Positions 1 through 12,200 of a stretch of DNA of 64,000 nt are shown here, piece by piece; positions within the stretch are counted from its first letter, which is position 1; the number at the start of each line of letters is the position of its first letter. The DNA is taken from contig NC_040033.1 in assembly GCF_000972845.2 (NCBI RefSeq), forward strand, positions 1,912,344 to 1,976,343. The letters run 5' to 3'. Origin of the DNA: Larimichthys crocea. Taxonomy: Eukaryota; Chordata; Actinopteri; Sciaenidae. The position numbers were made by a program, and so were the translations under genes. The notes under the pieces are model-generated. The model had not been told where the DNA came from and did not search any database. It saw only the letters and a program-made list of their open reading frames with translations.

Positions 1-2881
1 TAAATAATGCCATCCGACTTTGAACTGTGCATCAAAGTGAACACGCTCGCCCATGCGCAACCACACACACACACACTACATGCACGCACACACACAGGCA
101 AATCTTTCCACGGACAGCCAGACAGTAATCACAGCAAAGTGCGAATGATATGTAAATAGGTGATTATGCGGGCCGTTCTCCAGGGTCAGCGCACGGACAG
201 AAAAAAAAAGTAGATCATTAGGACAAGAAGGTAGACGGACTCAACTTTCTGCTAGTCCAACACACAAGAAGTCACGGCACATTTGACTTTAAGCATCGGA
301 TCCTTCTGCTGAGAGGAGCGTTTGTGTTCGGGATCAGGTCGAGGTCGAACACCGAAGACGAACGATGAGCCAAGGAGGCGAGGGCGCATCTGTTTGCCAC
401 CTTGCTTACGCGTTACACGTGCTTTTGCTTTTGCAGGTTCATTTGGGGGATTTCAGCTAAAAGATCCAGGACGAGGTTCCCTCAGAACCCGAAGGCCAAA
501 GTTCAATGAAAATGTCCTCGGCTGTTTCTCTTGGACCACGGCGAAATGTTTCTGTGCTGCACTTACTCAGCCTGCCAATGAATGTAATGCAGAAAATGAA
601 GCCGTGCCAACAAGATATATCATAAACTCACAGGAATGAAAAGCAAAATTACATTTGCACGAGTCATCCCCTGTTGGAAGGGAAACCTTTCGGCTCCAAT
701 GATTCTGCCGCTTTCAGCGCCAAACTAACTGTTGAGTGACCCACGACTGATGACGCTCCACAGATAGAAAAACGACTTGATTATATTTAAAATACAGCTA
801 AACACACAGCAGAACGAGTATTTTACTGGTTATAGTTCCTACTAGTTTGATATTTCATGTAGTTTTTTCTCCAATTTGCAAGTTGTCAGCTTCGTTTTAC
901 CCTCTGGATCTTCGCCTGTTGGATCTTTTTGGTGATTGTTTGCTAAAAAAAGCACCAAAATAAAAGAAAGATTCTTGTTAAGAACCAGACTTAAGTGCCA
1001 AAACTCATATTCTTATTGTGCAGCGGGACACTGATCCTTATAAAGAAGAATCCCAACACTGGAATTGACAGAGAATAATAGCGTGAAGTTCTTGTGCGGG
1101 CCCCAGATGAAGCCCTGGACTTGAAACCAACGGGAGAAATCTGTGGAATGAGTATGAGATAGCTTTTCAAAGATGCTCCTCATGCAGCTCTACTGAGCTC
1201 GGCGAAATCTGCACAGAAGAATCAGAGCAAATCCCCAAATCCACACATGCCGAGCCGATAGAAGAGACTCGGGAGCTGAACCTACTTCCAAAGTACTGAC
1301 TCTGGGATGAATGCTTATTCAAATTAGAGATGTGAGATAATAAAGTAACAGACTTTTGTGGGAATTTCTGCAGTGCAGTGTTTTAGAACCTGTGTTCTCC
1401 TCGGTGCAAAACATTTTAAAGTTAAAAGGAGTCGGGAGCGTTTTCTCGAGACAATATGAGTCTGTCGAGCCAAGTTTCTTTTGGCTGAAGGACTCAAACT
1501 CCGTCTGGGCAGCACACACCGACAGTCTGCATGTCCCTCTGTGACACACCATCTCCGCCCACACACACCGCCCTCCGCGCTCTCGGCGTGAGATCTGGAA
1601 ATGGGTGCAGAGGCGTGCGCGCCCTCGTGCCAAGGCCGGTTCAATCCGAGGTGCGAACCTTTCCCGGGCCTCCGCGGACTGACAGAGCGAGCGCAGAGGT
1701 ATCAAGAGCTGCCGCGAACGTCTCTGACTGGGTGAGTCTTAATGGGAGAAGAGGAGCAGACGTTTAAGTCTTTCACTGAAAGACCATTTACACGGGAAGC
1801 TCGAGTGTTCCCCCGGGCATTAGATAAGCAGCGATGCCACGCTGGCACTGCAGTGAAGAGACATTGACGTGGTTTGATGCTTGTGGTGGAGTGTGTGTGC
1901 ATGTGTTTGGGTTCACTAATTGCTCCGGTGCAGGTTGACAGTGGGATTGTCAGGGCCTGTTAGCCGGAGAGAGAGTTCTGCAGAGCTACCTGGGAAAACC
2001 AAGCTAATTGAGCTCGGAGTTCTTGCTCATTATTGGTTCAGAGTGTATCAAACAGAGCGAGGGAAGAGGCTGTGTCTGCTGCACGCTCTTTTAAAAAAGT
2101 AGAAAAGCTTCATGGAGGAAAGGCAAGTCATGCTCGAGCTCCTCGAGGCCACACGCAGCACCTGTACCCTGCGATTCCCCGCGGCTACATGGTCATTACT
2201 TCACCAAACCTAAACCTTTTTCCATTCCGGCGTTCCCTCGCGGCGGTTTGACCTTCACGCTCGACTCCGGGAGAGCAGTTACAGCCGCTTTATTCTGAGC
2301 TGTAAATTCATCTAAATTATGCATTATTACGTCGGATAAAAAAGAAACCGAGAGAGAGTATTTATACCCGGTGTGAAGGAAGCTAATAGGGAGGGATGTT
2401 TCAGAGCCAGGAATGTTGCTGTTCAGGGGGAGGGCAGGAGGAAGGGTCTCAAGTGTGGGCAGAGGGAACAGGTATGGATGGTGTAATCTGTGTGTGGCAA
2501 AGGCCGTACGCCGTGCTCCAAATTCAAACTTTAACACCATTTATCTGAGCTGCTCGGCGAAGGTTTAGTTCTGTCTGAAATCTTGTCCTGTGTGCATGAA
2601 CGGTAAAAGCCTGGATGTTTAAACACTCCTCTGCTTAACGTTTCTGTCGGTCTCACTTTTGTTTAGGCTTTAAACCAGGAGTACCAGCAGCAAGCCGTGC
2701 AGGTATGCTGCATGTGAATCAGCGTGCACAGCGGGATCGACGTTTTGTTTTTGAATCTCTCGTTTGTGCGAGCGCTCCGGTGTTTTCCTGGCATCACCTC
2801 TCATATCTGCAGGAAACGAGCTTCCCAAAAGGAAGTGTGCTTTGTTCCTCTTTTTTTGTTTTTTGTTTTTCTCCAACTCAC
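1..2881. other. drosha intron 15, partial
   Basis: Non-coding as far as I can see. It holds a CpG-rich stretch at about 1545-1735 and a short plus-strand segment with good splice sites at 2667-2702 (see findings). No transposon or RNA gene recognised. Confidence 0.7.
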
Positions 2882-2981
2882 CTCTCTCTGCGTCAGCTTC
2901 TGCTTGTCAATCTGCTTGACCTTGGGGCTGTTGGCCAGCAGGTGGCGTAGTTTGACGTAGCTCTTCCACAGCTTCTGGTAC
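2882..2981 (-). CDS. drosha: drosha exon 15 (long connector helix region), last exon in the window
   Basis: A 100-bp exon, acceptor TCTGCAG|GTACCAG and donor AGAGAG|GTGAGT. It encodes residues 770-803: [20 protein letters not shown] then [13 protein letters not shown], matching [33 protein letters not shown] of mammals. The following exon (EALQKIRQK... in mammals) was looked for between 1 and 2881 and not found. Confidence 0.97.
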
Positions 2982-3232
2982 CTGCAGAGCAGTAAATAAG
3001 GAGGTGTAAGGGGCTTGACAGGAGTCCATCTCCTCCTCCTCCTCCTCCTCCCCCCCTCCACTCAGTCTCCACACTTCTGCAACAACACATCAATATTTCA
3101 TCTGCGGCTCGGATGATATTAAACATAATTTAACAGTTGCCCGCGGCCGTCATTGCATTATCTGCTTGTGTGTGAGAGGGCAGAAGATTCTCTGTGTTTC
3201 TGATGTCCACTGTTTGAACTGAGAACAGAGGT

Positions 3233-3276
<44 letters not shown>

Positions 3277-6200
3277 AAAAAGCTGTAAGTCGTGATTAGA
3301 GCATTTAAGCGTCCCTGACACGACGCGACTCGAGAGCTACCTCACCTCGTTTCCTATAAAAAAAACGCCTTTGTCTTGGCTCTCATTTGCATGTGAAAAG
3401 AGGGCCGGGAGTTATCGCCAAGGTGACATGTATCCGCCATACTAACCACCTTACCCTTCACACACACCCCCACCACCACCACCAACCATCCACCCAACCA
3501 AACCCCCCCTACCTCCTTTCTCTCTCTCTCCCTTTTCAATCAGACCTCTTGATTGATGCACTGAGGGCCGAGTGTGACCGTTCTGCTCCCATTCAGGAGA
3601 CTTTCTCCTCATTTACCCAGAGTTATTCAATTATGATTGGTGGGATGGAGGGGTGAGGAGGGGGCGGCGGCGGCGGTGGTGGTGGTGGTGGAGCGGAGGG
3701 GGTGGGGGGTGAGTTTGGGGGATAGGATGGCGCACTGACAGAGAGAAAGGCGTAAAGAAAGGAAGAGAGAGAGAGAGAGAGAGGAGGAAGGAAGGGAAGG
3801 AGGAGGGGTGTACTGTGGAATAGAAGAATTATAGAGCTTTAATAGCGGGGACTTCATTAGAGACTGAGACGAGGGAATGAGACGGCTTTACCGCCTCGAT
3901 TATCAGCTCACCACCACCACCTCCGCTCTGAAGCAGCCCGAGCGGACGAGAGACAGAGGCAGAGAGAGAGAGAGAGTATCCAGCCTGGGAGGCCCCCTCG
4001 TCCCCAATCCGCTCCGATGACCTTTCCACAGATCCGCCGCGTGCTCTCGGGGTAGCATCGCCGCGGCCCCTCGCCACTCCCTGCACATGCCTTCATTACC
4101 ATACGCTGCCTCTCTCTCTCTCTCTCTCCTTCCACTGCTATCTGCAGTCATTGCCCGGCTCCATCTATCTGCATTCAAACATACGTTTCGCTTACGTAAA
4201 TGTTCCGTAATGGCTCCATTCAGACATGACGGGACCGTTTACAGCGACGCACACACGCGCTATTTGTTACCTTTGTTGGCTGGGGAGGGTCGGAGAAAAG
4301 AAGAGAGAAGACGGATCAGGAGCCGAGCTGAATGCTTCGTTATCTTCACGTGTTTCTCACTGTTAAATGAATCCCTGATATTTTGATAGACAAGTCAAAA
4401 TTCTCTGATTTCAGCTCCTCAGGCGTGAAATATTCTCGATCTTTTGTGGACGTCACCTCGAACGTTTTTCACCATTTCATGGACCAAACAACTAATCGCC
4501 AAAACGAACGGATGACGACACTGTTCATTAGTTGCACCCTCACTTCTCTCTCTACTCGAATCAACCTCGCTAAATGCCCTCATCAATAGGGTTGCAAAAT
4601 TCCAGGAAACTTTCCATAAGAATTGACGGAAATACACCGTGAATTTACTAAATTGAAGGTTGAACTTAAATATAGTTGGGGAAAAGTTATTTAAGCATTA
4701 CTTTGACTAAAAACAACTGAAACAAAGTACATTTGAATATCTGCTGTTCCTATAATCACATGCACGTAGCACACTGCTTACTGCAGGGCTACTGAGGCCA
4801 CGCCCCCCCTACCTGTACAGGTGATTTTCTGTACCTGGACCACACTTTAGAGCCCAGAGCACACAGAGACTATTGAAGACACACATTTGAGTCTGTGGAC
4901 TACATAATATTGTTCAATAAAATAATTCCAACTTGAAAAGTTCTACTTATAAATAAATCTGTTGGAATGTTTAAGGTTAAGAGTTATTTTGCATGGAAAC
5001 AAACTAAATCTTTATATTTATGTTTGGATTAATTCATCATAAATGTCCAAATAAAATTCCCGATTCCAATTTGGAATATTCCCAAAATTTCCTAGCTTAA
5101 CTTCCATTGAAAGTTTCTGGAAATTTATCTGAAATTTTCCACCCCCTTTGCATGGAAACAAACAAAATCTTTATATTTATGTTTGGATATGACACAGTTT
5201 GTTTAAATCACCTCCAGTTTCCACTCAATTCCCATATATTCCCATTAATTCCCTTAAATTTCCAAGTCAAATACCCATGGGGTTTCCAATTTGGAACATT
5301 TCCAAAATTCTCCACCTTTACTTCCATTGAAAGTTTCTGGAAATTTCTCAGAAAATTTTCCACCCCCTTTGCAACCCCTACTCATCAGCCGTTTGCTCAT
5401 GTTCAAGTTCACGAGAACGTTACCGGACACGGAACATTTAAACGCCGGTCTGCTCTGATGGCTGTTGTGACTTTCTGCACAGTGAAAAGAAAAAATTAAA
5501 TGTTTGTAGATTTTTAGGGTTTGAAATCAGAAACGGCTTGGCCACAAATAGAAATTTGCTCTTTGGCAGTACTTTTACTCTGTGCAAAGAAACGATAATT
5601 AAAGGGACGGGATTGCAATCAGAAACATGCCCGGCGGCACGAAAGTTCAGAAAGTTTCGCGAAGGGAGAGACAACCTGACGACAGCCCGTCACGTTAATT
5701 TCAGTTTCCTGCTGAAAAACAGAGGCACATGGTTGTTTTCTACTTCAGTCAAGTGTATGTGAGAAAAATGGAGAACAACACTTTTCCAAATCACTACAAT
5801 ATAACTTTAACAAGCTACCGGGGTTTAAAAAAAATAAAAAATTACTACGCCAGAAGAGTGGCAATGTCAGGAGAAGCTCCCGAATCAGAGCGGAGTATGT
5901 AAATTATATGCTCAACTTCAAGTCTTGTGAGAGACAAGAGAGATCCTGCCACTCTGAATCCACACGTGTGTTACTCAGGCGGAAATGTGACAGCGCTGAA
6001 GCCAGACTGGAGGTGTTACGGAGACGTTACGTGGTCCGAACGCTGTAAGACTGCCATCAAGACTTTTTAAAGAAACGATTCTCTGACTTGACGTGTCGAA
6101 CTGACAGCACGTTTATGTCTGAAAGGAGGCTTCTGTCTCCTCGTCTCAGCCTCATTCCCGTCTCTGAAAATCCCTCCGGATTTATTTATTTTTTTCCTCC

Positions 6201-9200
6201 CGTGAATCATCCCTCTCTTTTCTTCACAGTCCCTGACCTCTGACATGTCATCCATTCCTGCCCCGGCGGTTTGCGATGGAAGCTGTGGAAGCTCGAGTGG
6301 CGGCTGCCTGAACACAAACGCGTCCAGTGGGCAGCGTGAAAGGAAGAAGACTAACACAGCTTCTTCAGTCTCCTGAGTTAATATATGCTGCTGCTGCTGT
6401 GTCCAAGGCTCCCTCTCTGTGGCATTGCCGCCGCCGCAATCAACACCGACTTCTGCCCTCGCTACACGCATCATTAGCAGTGGTAGGAAATCCTTTTCCA
6501 CTGGTCTCTTACTACTCGTTTCTGCATCAGCTAATGATGTCCCAGTCCATCCATAAATTTGTCGTTGTCTGTCGCTTTGAGAAGTTTGACATGGCAGCAG
6601 GATGCGCGGGGATGAAAGGGCTCAGCAGACAGGCGGCTAAAATGGTAGCGGCGGGGGAGAGGGGACATTAGTCGGAAGGGAAGAGGCAAACTAGTTCTGC
6701 CTAAATGGATTTCCTAATGATCATCCTCTTGTTTGCGTCTCCATCATTGGGCGTTTTTCCTCCTGACTGTTGTGAGCGAGGCTGGATGTTCGAGTTCAAA
6801 GAGAAATCCACAGGTTTTAAATTTAGAACTGGAGCGCCGAAATCAAGTTGTGCGCGCCGACTTTGATTGGTGCTCGGCGTGGCGTTTGTCGCATCTCTCC
6901 GAAACACCTCAGAGACCGCGGCTCAGATGATCTAATACACTTGCTTTTGTTAATTATGCAGCAGCACAGTACAGTATTCCCAAACTGCGGCCCCGGCGGT
7001 GCCTGCGCGCAACGGCATTACTATTCACGAGGCGGAAACCGCGGTAGCTCCCGACGGCGGAGGCACCCAGCGGAAACCTGGGACCCGTGACGACGCATGT
7101 GAAAATGTCACGCCACTCGTTTCCCATCCTTCTATTCCCCCCCGCCCTGTATTTTCATCTCTCTCCTCCCCTCTCCTCTCCTCTGACACACGCCAGTTCT
7201 CGTCGTCCTCGATGTGCGACAGGGAACGTTCTGCCGTCACGGTGTCCTGGGAGAGCGCCGGTGAATGAGGATCGAGGGAACTGAGGGAGACTAAACGCGG
7301 CGGGTGTGCGTGGAGGAAAGATCTGTACTCAGATGGGTGGTCGACATTTATGTCTGGTGTGTGTGTGTTATCTTACTGAGGGTCTCCGGCGTAGCTGAGC
7401 TGAGCAGGCCGAATCCCAAAGTGAACGATGATGGGGAAGGTGATGACGTCCGGGTTGAACTGCTCCCTGTCCAGTTGGTCGATGCGCACCGAGCTCGGCT
7501 TCTGGAAGAGGAAACAGTCAGAGTGTAAACACGCTGATATCGCTCGTTCAATCATCTGCTACCAATATGTGAAATAACAAATAATCCTTGCTGTGAGCGT
7601 CGTCTGTCACAGCGATGTAATGAGAGGACCGGCTTGCAAACAACGATAAAAGTGATGACAGGGACGGCGAGCTAACTTCTGACACTCTTATTAAGGTGGC
7701 GGGGGGGAGGGGATTGACAGGCAACATGTCCTCCGCCAACTCCCAAATCACAGTTATCCTGTCAGGCATTTTGCGAGATCAGAGGAAAGGAGCTGTAGCA
7801 TAAGGCGTGATGAGCTGCGCGGCAGATGGCTCGGGGAGGCCGCCCGGGTTCACCTTGACATTAGGCGCGCTCGCTCGTCGTCGAGGCCCCTGCATACAAA
7901 CTTTGATTGGAGAGCGAAAGGGTCACCGGTCAACTTTGATTCCAGCCTTTAAAGCGACGTAATCAGGTTTGACTGGCTTGATGGAAGGTTTGATGATTGC
8001 CCTGTTTACAATCACGACTTAATACACGGCAAATGCTAATTCATATGTACCCCGTTAAAACGCACCAGAGCTGTTTGAAGGGCCGATGACATTTGTCGAC
8101 CGTGGGAAATAATCACTCGAGCCGAGGCGTCTTTGATTGGCATCAGACCACCTTCGTTTTTTTTTTTTGGAGTAGTATGTGTGACCTTGAAATATCGCCG
8201 TGGGTTGTGTTTCCACAAAAATGAGAGCGTGTATGGACTTGAGTTGACCCACCTAGCTCATCTAGGACATTTTATTGACTACAGAGCACCAAGAATCTCA
8301 TGCCTCACGGTCGTCATTTATATCATTTATCGAGCAGTTTGCAGCTTTTTAAATGTGAAAAAAAAAGATATTCAAGCTGACTGACTTTGGGTTTTGGACC
8401 TTTGGGTGGATATTTTTTAAATAAATCTGACATTTCTGACTGAATAAATAACTAAATTCAAGATAAATTACCAGATTTCTTTCACCGCCTCCTTCCTAAC
8501 ATGAAGGAGAAACTCCCTTTCAGATGATCCAGACCTCGGTGGAGCGCCTGGTCTTAAAATCAACCCAAAAGTTCACGTTACCACTGCTCATCAAGCTTAA
8601 CTGGCTAACTACGTAGTAGTCTCCGGTTCTGCAACCCACCTAACGACGCCTGGCTCTGCCACCCGAACCAATCCAAACTTTTCTCGTTGGTGGAACATCC
8701 CCCGAGATCAGAGGCGTCCCTCTCTACCTTTAAAAACCTCCTGAAGACCTCCAGCTCTTCAGAGAGGACCTCCTCTCCAACACTACCAACAACCGGGCAT
8801 GATAAATCTCTCCATCTTCCTGGACCGTCACTTGATTCTATGCGAGCTGTACTTAATGAAGATGTCCTTGACACACTGTACCTTGATTGTTTGGATAAAA
8901 GCCTCAGCTAAATGACTAAATGTAAATAAAAATGCAAACTAAGGGGTCCACACAATGCTCAGTACAGCTCAATTTGATCTCAAGTGGGCCGAACCAGTAA
9001 AGTCAAAACGTACAAATAAATAAATCATCATGTTTGATTTTTTTTCTCTTGTTTCTTATCCAGAAACTCAAATTTCTCTTCACAGTGGGGAAACTTTGCT
9101 CTGTAATTACTGGGAGGTTTTCATTATTTATTGATTATTCGGGCTCTTTTGAGAACCACCACATGTTTTCATTAACGTAATTTTTTTCACACTTTGCAAA

Positions 9201-12200
9201 GTCATCTCGCGGGCCGGATCGGACCCTCTGGCGGGGCCGGTTTTGCCACCACTGACCTAGACTTAGAATTTAGTTTGTCTAGATGGCGGTTCAAGAGAAC
9301 CTGCGGCATCTCTAAGGTCATTCTAAGGTAACAAAAACATCATATTTAACTTCTTATTTTCAGTCGATGAAACACTCATGAGAACAAGTATTATATTCCA
9401 TGGCTGGTTTTAGGACCACCAAACTCTGGGAGTGACGAGCACGATTGCTGACCACCGCCCCAGATAGTTCTGTTGTTCACGAAATCAGGGTGAGTCTCCA
9501 CATGTGACCTTTTTAATAGACTGGCAGACCAATCTTTAACTCCAGCGTAGCAATGGAAGACTATTATACACCCACCTATCTGGAAAAACCCTGACAGCAA
9601 CGATTCAGTCCTGCCAGCGACAACGGTTGACTCAATAACTCACCCACGCCAAAAGGTTACACAATCATATTCACTGTTCATATGCAACCTTTTAGCAAGC
9701 AATGACATCTTCACCTTTACCTAGACACAATTACTGTACATCCTTTAAAATATGGGCCACACAAGAAGGTTAACCAACTTCATCGTGACATAAAAGCTTT
9801 GGGCCCTGAATAGTGTTGATGACAAGCAAACGCCCTTGGGGATAATAGGTGGCGTTGCTTGTGTCACGGGCTAACAGGGACAGCCTTATTCCTGCGGTGT
9901 CGAGGGGTGGGTGGGGGTGGGCGACGACTGCCCTTGAAACAGCAGACAAGGCCACCTCTTCCTGTCGTTTAGCCGGAGGCCTCACCATGCCCGGGTTGGT
10001 GACGATCATGCCCTTGCACTCCTCGGCGTATTTCTGCCACTCCAGCTCCTCCCACTGCAGCATGTCTGCGATCTCCTCCTCGGGGACCAGGGGTTTGCTG
10101 CTGCGGAGCAGGTAGAGCAGCACCTGATGCATGGACAGCACCTCCTTCCCACCATCTAAAGACAAATAGAAACACACGCCATGAATGAACGCATTGGGGA
10201 CAGAAGCGTTAAAAGACCATCATGGGGCACCTAGTTCACCGAAGGGACTCGCGGTTTATTCAAAAAAATCTTTTTGTAGCTACAGTTTGTGGAATTAAAC
10301 AAGCTGTGACACTTTTCACACGGGAAAATGTTTCACAGAGTTTTCAAACGACATCTTTTTTTCCTTTTCGAGACTGATTTTGAAAGAAACTGTGTGTCTT
10401 TGTGCAAACGTCTCTCAGACGTGCACAAAAAAAAAGAAAAGAATCGTCTGCCCTCTCGGTCCTGAAAATGCATTAAGACAATAACAAATGCAAACCCACA
10501 CACACACACTCCTGCTCTAACTTTCAAACACAGCGTCACCACGTTCCCCCTTGTAACTCCTCGTCTCCGCTCTCTCTCTGTTTACAGATCACATCAGAAA
10601 CGTTGCATTTTTGAGTTTTTTGTGTGTGTGTGCTTTTGTAAAAAAAGAGGCAGATAAGTGTTTGCAGCGGACTAAATTGGGAGAGCCAAGGAGAGAAATT
10701 GTTTTTTGATGGAAAGAAGGTAGGTGGCACGGCTGTCATAACAAAACACTGTGGCAATATCACAGTGCACCAGCACCATCATGTGTAGCAAAGATGAATA
10801 CCATGCAGCTCACACAGCAGCTGTGTGTGTGTCTCTTTGCAGAGAACAGACCGACGCCGGCATATGTAGAAATGTTTCACGTGACTGCTTCTTTTTTTCT
10901 GTTGCACATTTGAAGTCGGGAAACTGCGACAACGCTGACCACCAGACGGAGGCAGGAAGAAAAAGTGGGTACTTTGTTGCTTTGTTAGGAATCTTACCAG
11001 GTAGGAATCGGACAAAACGAGGCATGAAATGGAACTGCTGGCATCCGGAGGCTTCGTCGTCAAACTCGGGACCTGCAGGGAAGATGATGTTGTTGTTGTT
11101 CTTGTTAAGTTGTTGTTTATTCAGGCGGAGAAAAAACCTTTTGGAATAAAATCCAAGCAGCTGTTCACGCAAATGTAATAAATTAGGAACATGCAGGCCG
11201 TGTACAGTTGAAATAATAATCACAATTATGTTTCTTGACATCACAATTATCCGTTTTAATGCACTTTATTAATCTCAACTCTTTATCTGTGACTGTGAAC
11301 GTGAAATGAGACGCTACCGTAAAGATTCTGTGATTGTGTATGAAGGCTGTGGAGGAGGCTGTATTCATAGTATCGTAATTAGATGTTAGTCAGTCCTGCC
11401 TCTGAGGAGAAGCCGCAGATGCATTCTGCACACACAACTGCTCATTATTGCTGTATTATATTTGAATATTGAATGTGGCTCGCTTACAAAAATCGGGCCA
11501 CAAACCAGAGTTTACTAAAAATAAAAATAATAACTGCCACCTATTCTGAAGCGAATCAGCAGGTAATGAATGACAAATCCTGACGATGGTTACGTAATTT
11601 TAACAACAATGTGTAACTTTTCCACCTTAAGAAAAAAAATATGTGACTATCATGTGATGCTACACTGACGTAATCGGGTGAATGGTGTGTTCTTTGTGCC
11701 TGGGATTGGGAACCTGGAGCACTGGTGTTCAGCACAGAAGCTTTGGACTGTGTTAAAAGGAGAACGTTTCATTGAATGCTGACAGAGAGCAGTGCAGGTG
11801 TCGTGCCAGAACAGGAGCAGGCGAAGGCTAAGAGACCTCAGAGGACGTCGACTGAGGAAGCTAAGGAGGCCAAACGAGTAAATCTTAAATCAATCAGCTG
11901 GGCTTCTTGCTGTTGGACTACGTGTTGTGTGATGTTCTCCTCCTGGTTTTGGAGGTCCTACCTCTCAGATTCCAGTCGTACAGCTCGAGAATATCCTGGA
12001 ACAAATAGGCGGCAAACAGCTCCAGGCCTCGGACGCAGTAGTTCTGGACACCGGGGAGAGAGATGATGTTAGATAGCGGCGTTATGTGAGCATACAGTAC
12101 AATAAAGACTATAAAGAGTCCCTTAATGTAGATCATGACTGATAAGTAAATCCAGCTCTCTAACTTTATCACATAAGCCACCGTATCGGTGTAATCAACC

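Larger units (their letters stand above)
2982..7376. other. drosha intron 14
   Basis: Contains a CA microsatellite (3234-3273), a G-rich then GA-rich tract (3646-3810), a CT tract near 4109-4128 and a hAT element (4587-5380). 5390-7376 shows nothing I recognise apart from one CTTTGATTGG motif at 6861. Confidence 0.7.
7502..9985. other. drosha intron 13
   Basis: Holds a cluster of CTTTGATT motifs (7901-8140), a LINE 3' end (8490-8930) and a DNA-repeat fragment (8938-9260). 9260-9985 shows nothing I can name. Confidence 0.7.

Noticed and set aside
3130..3321. Minus-strand frame with a VCVC repeat
   Set aside because: Translation of the CA microsatellite.
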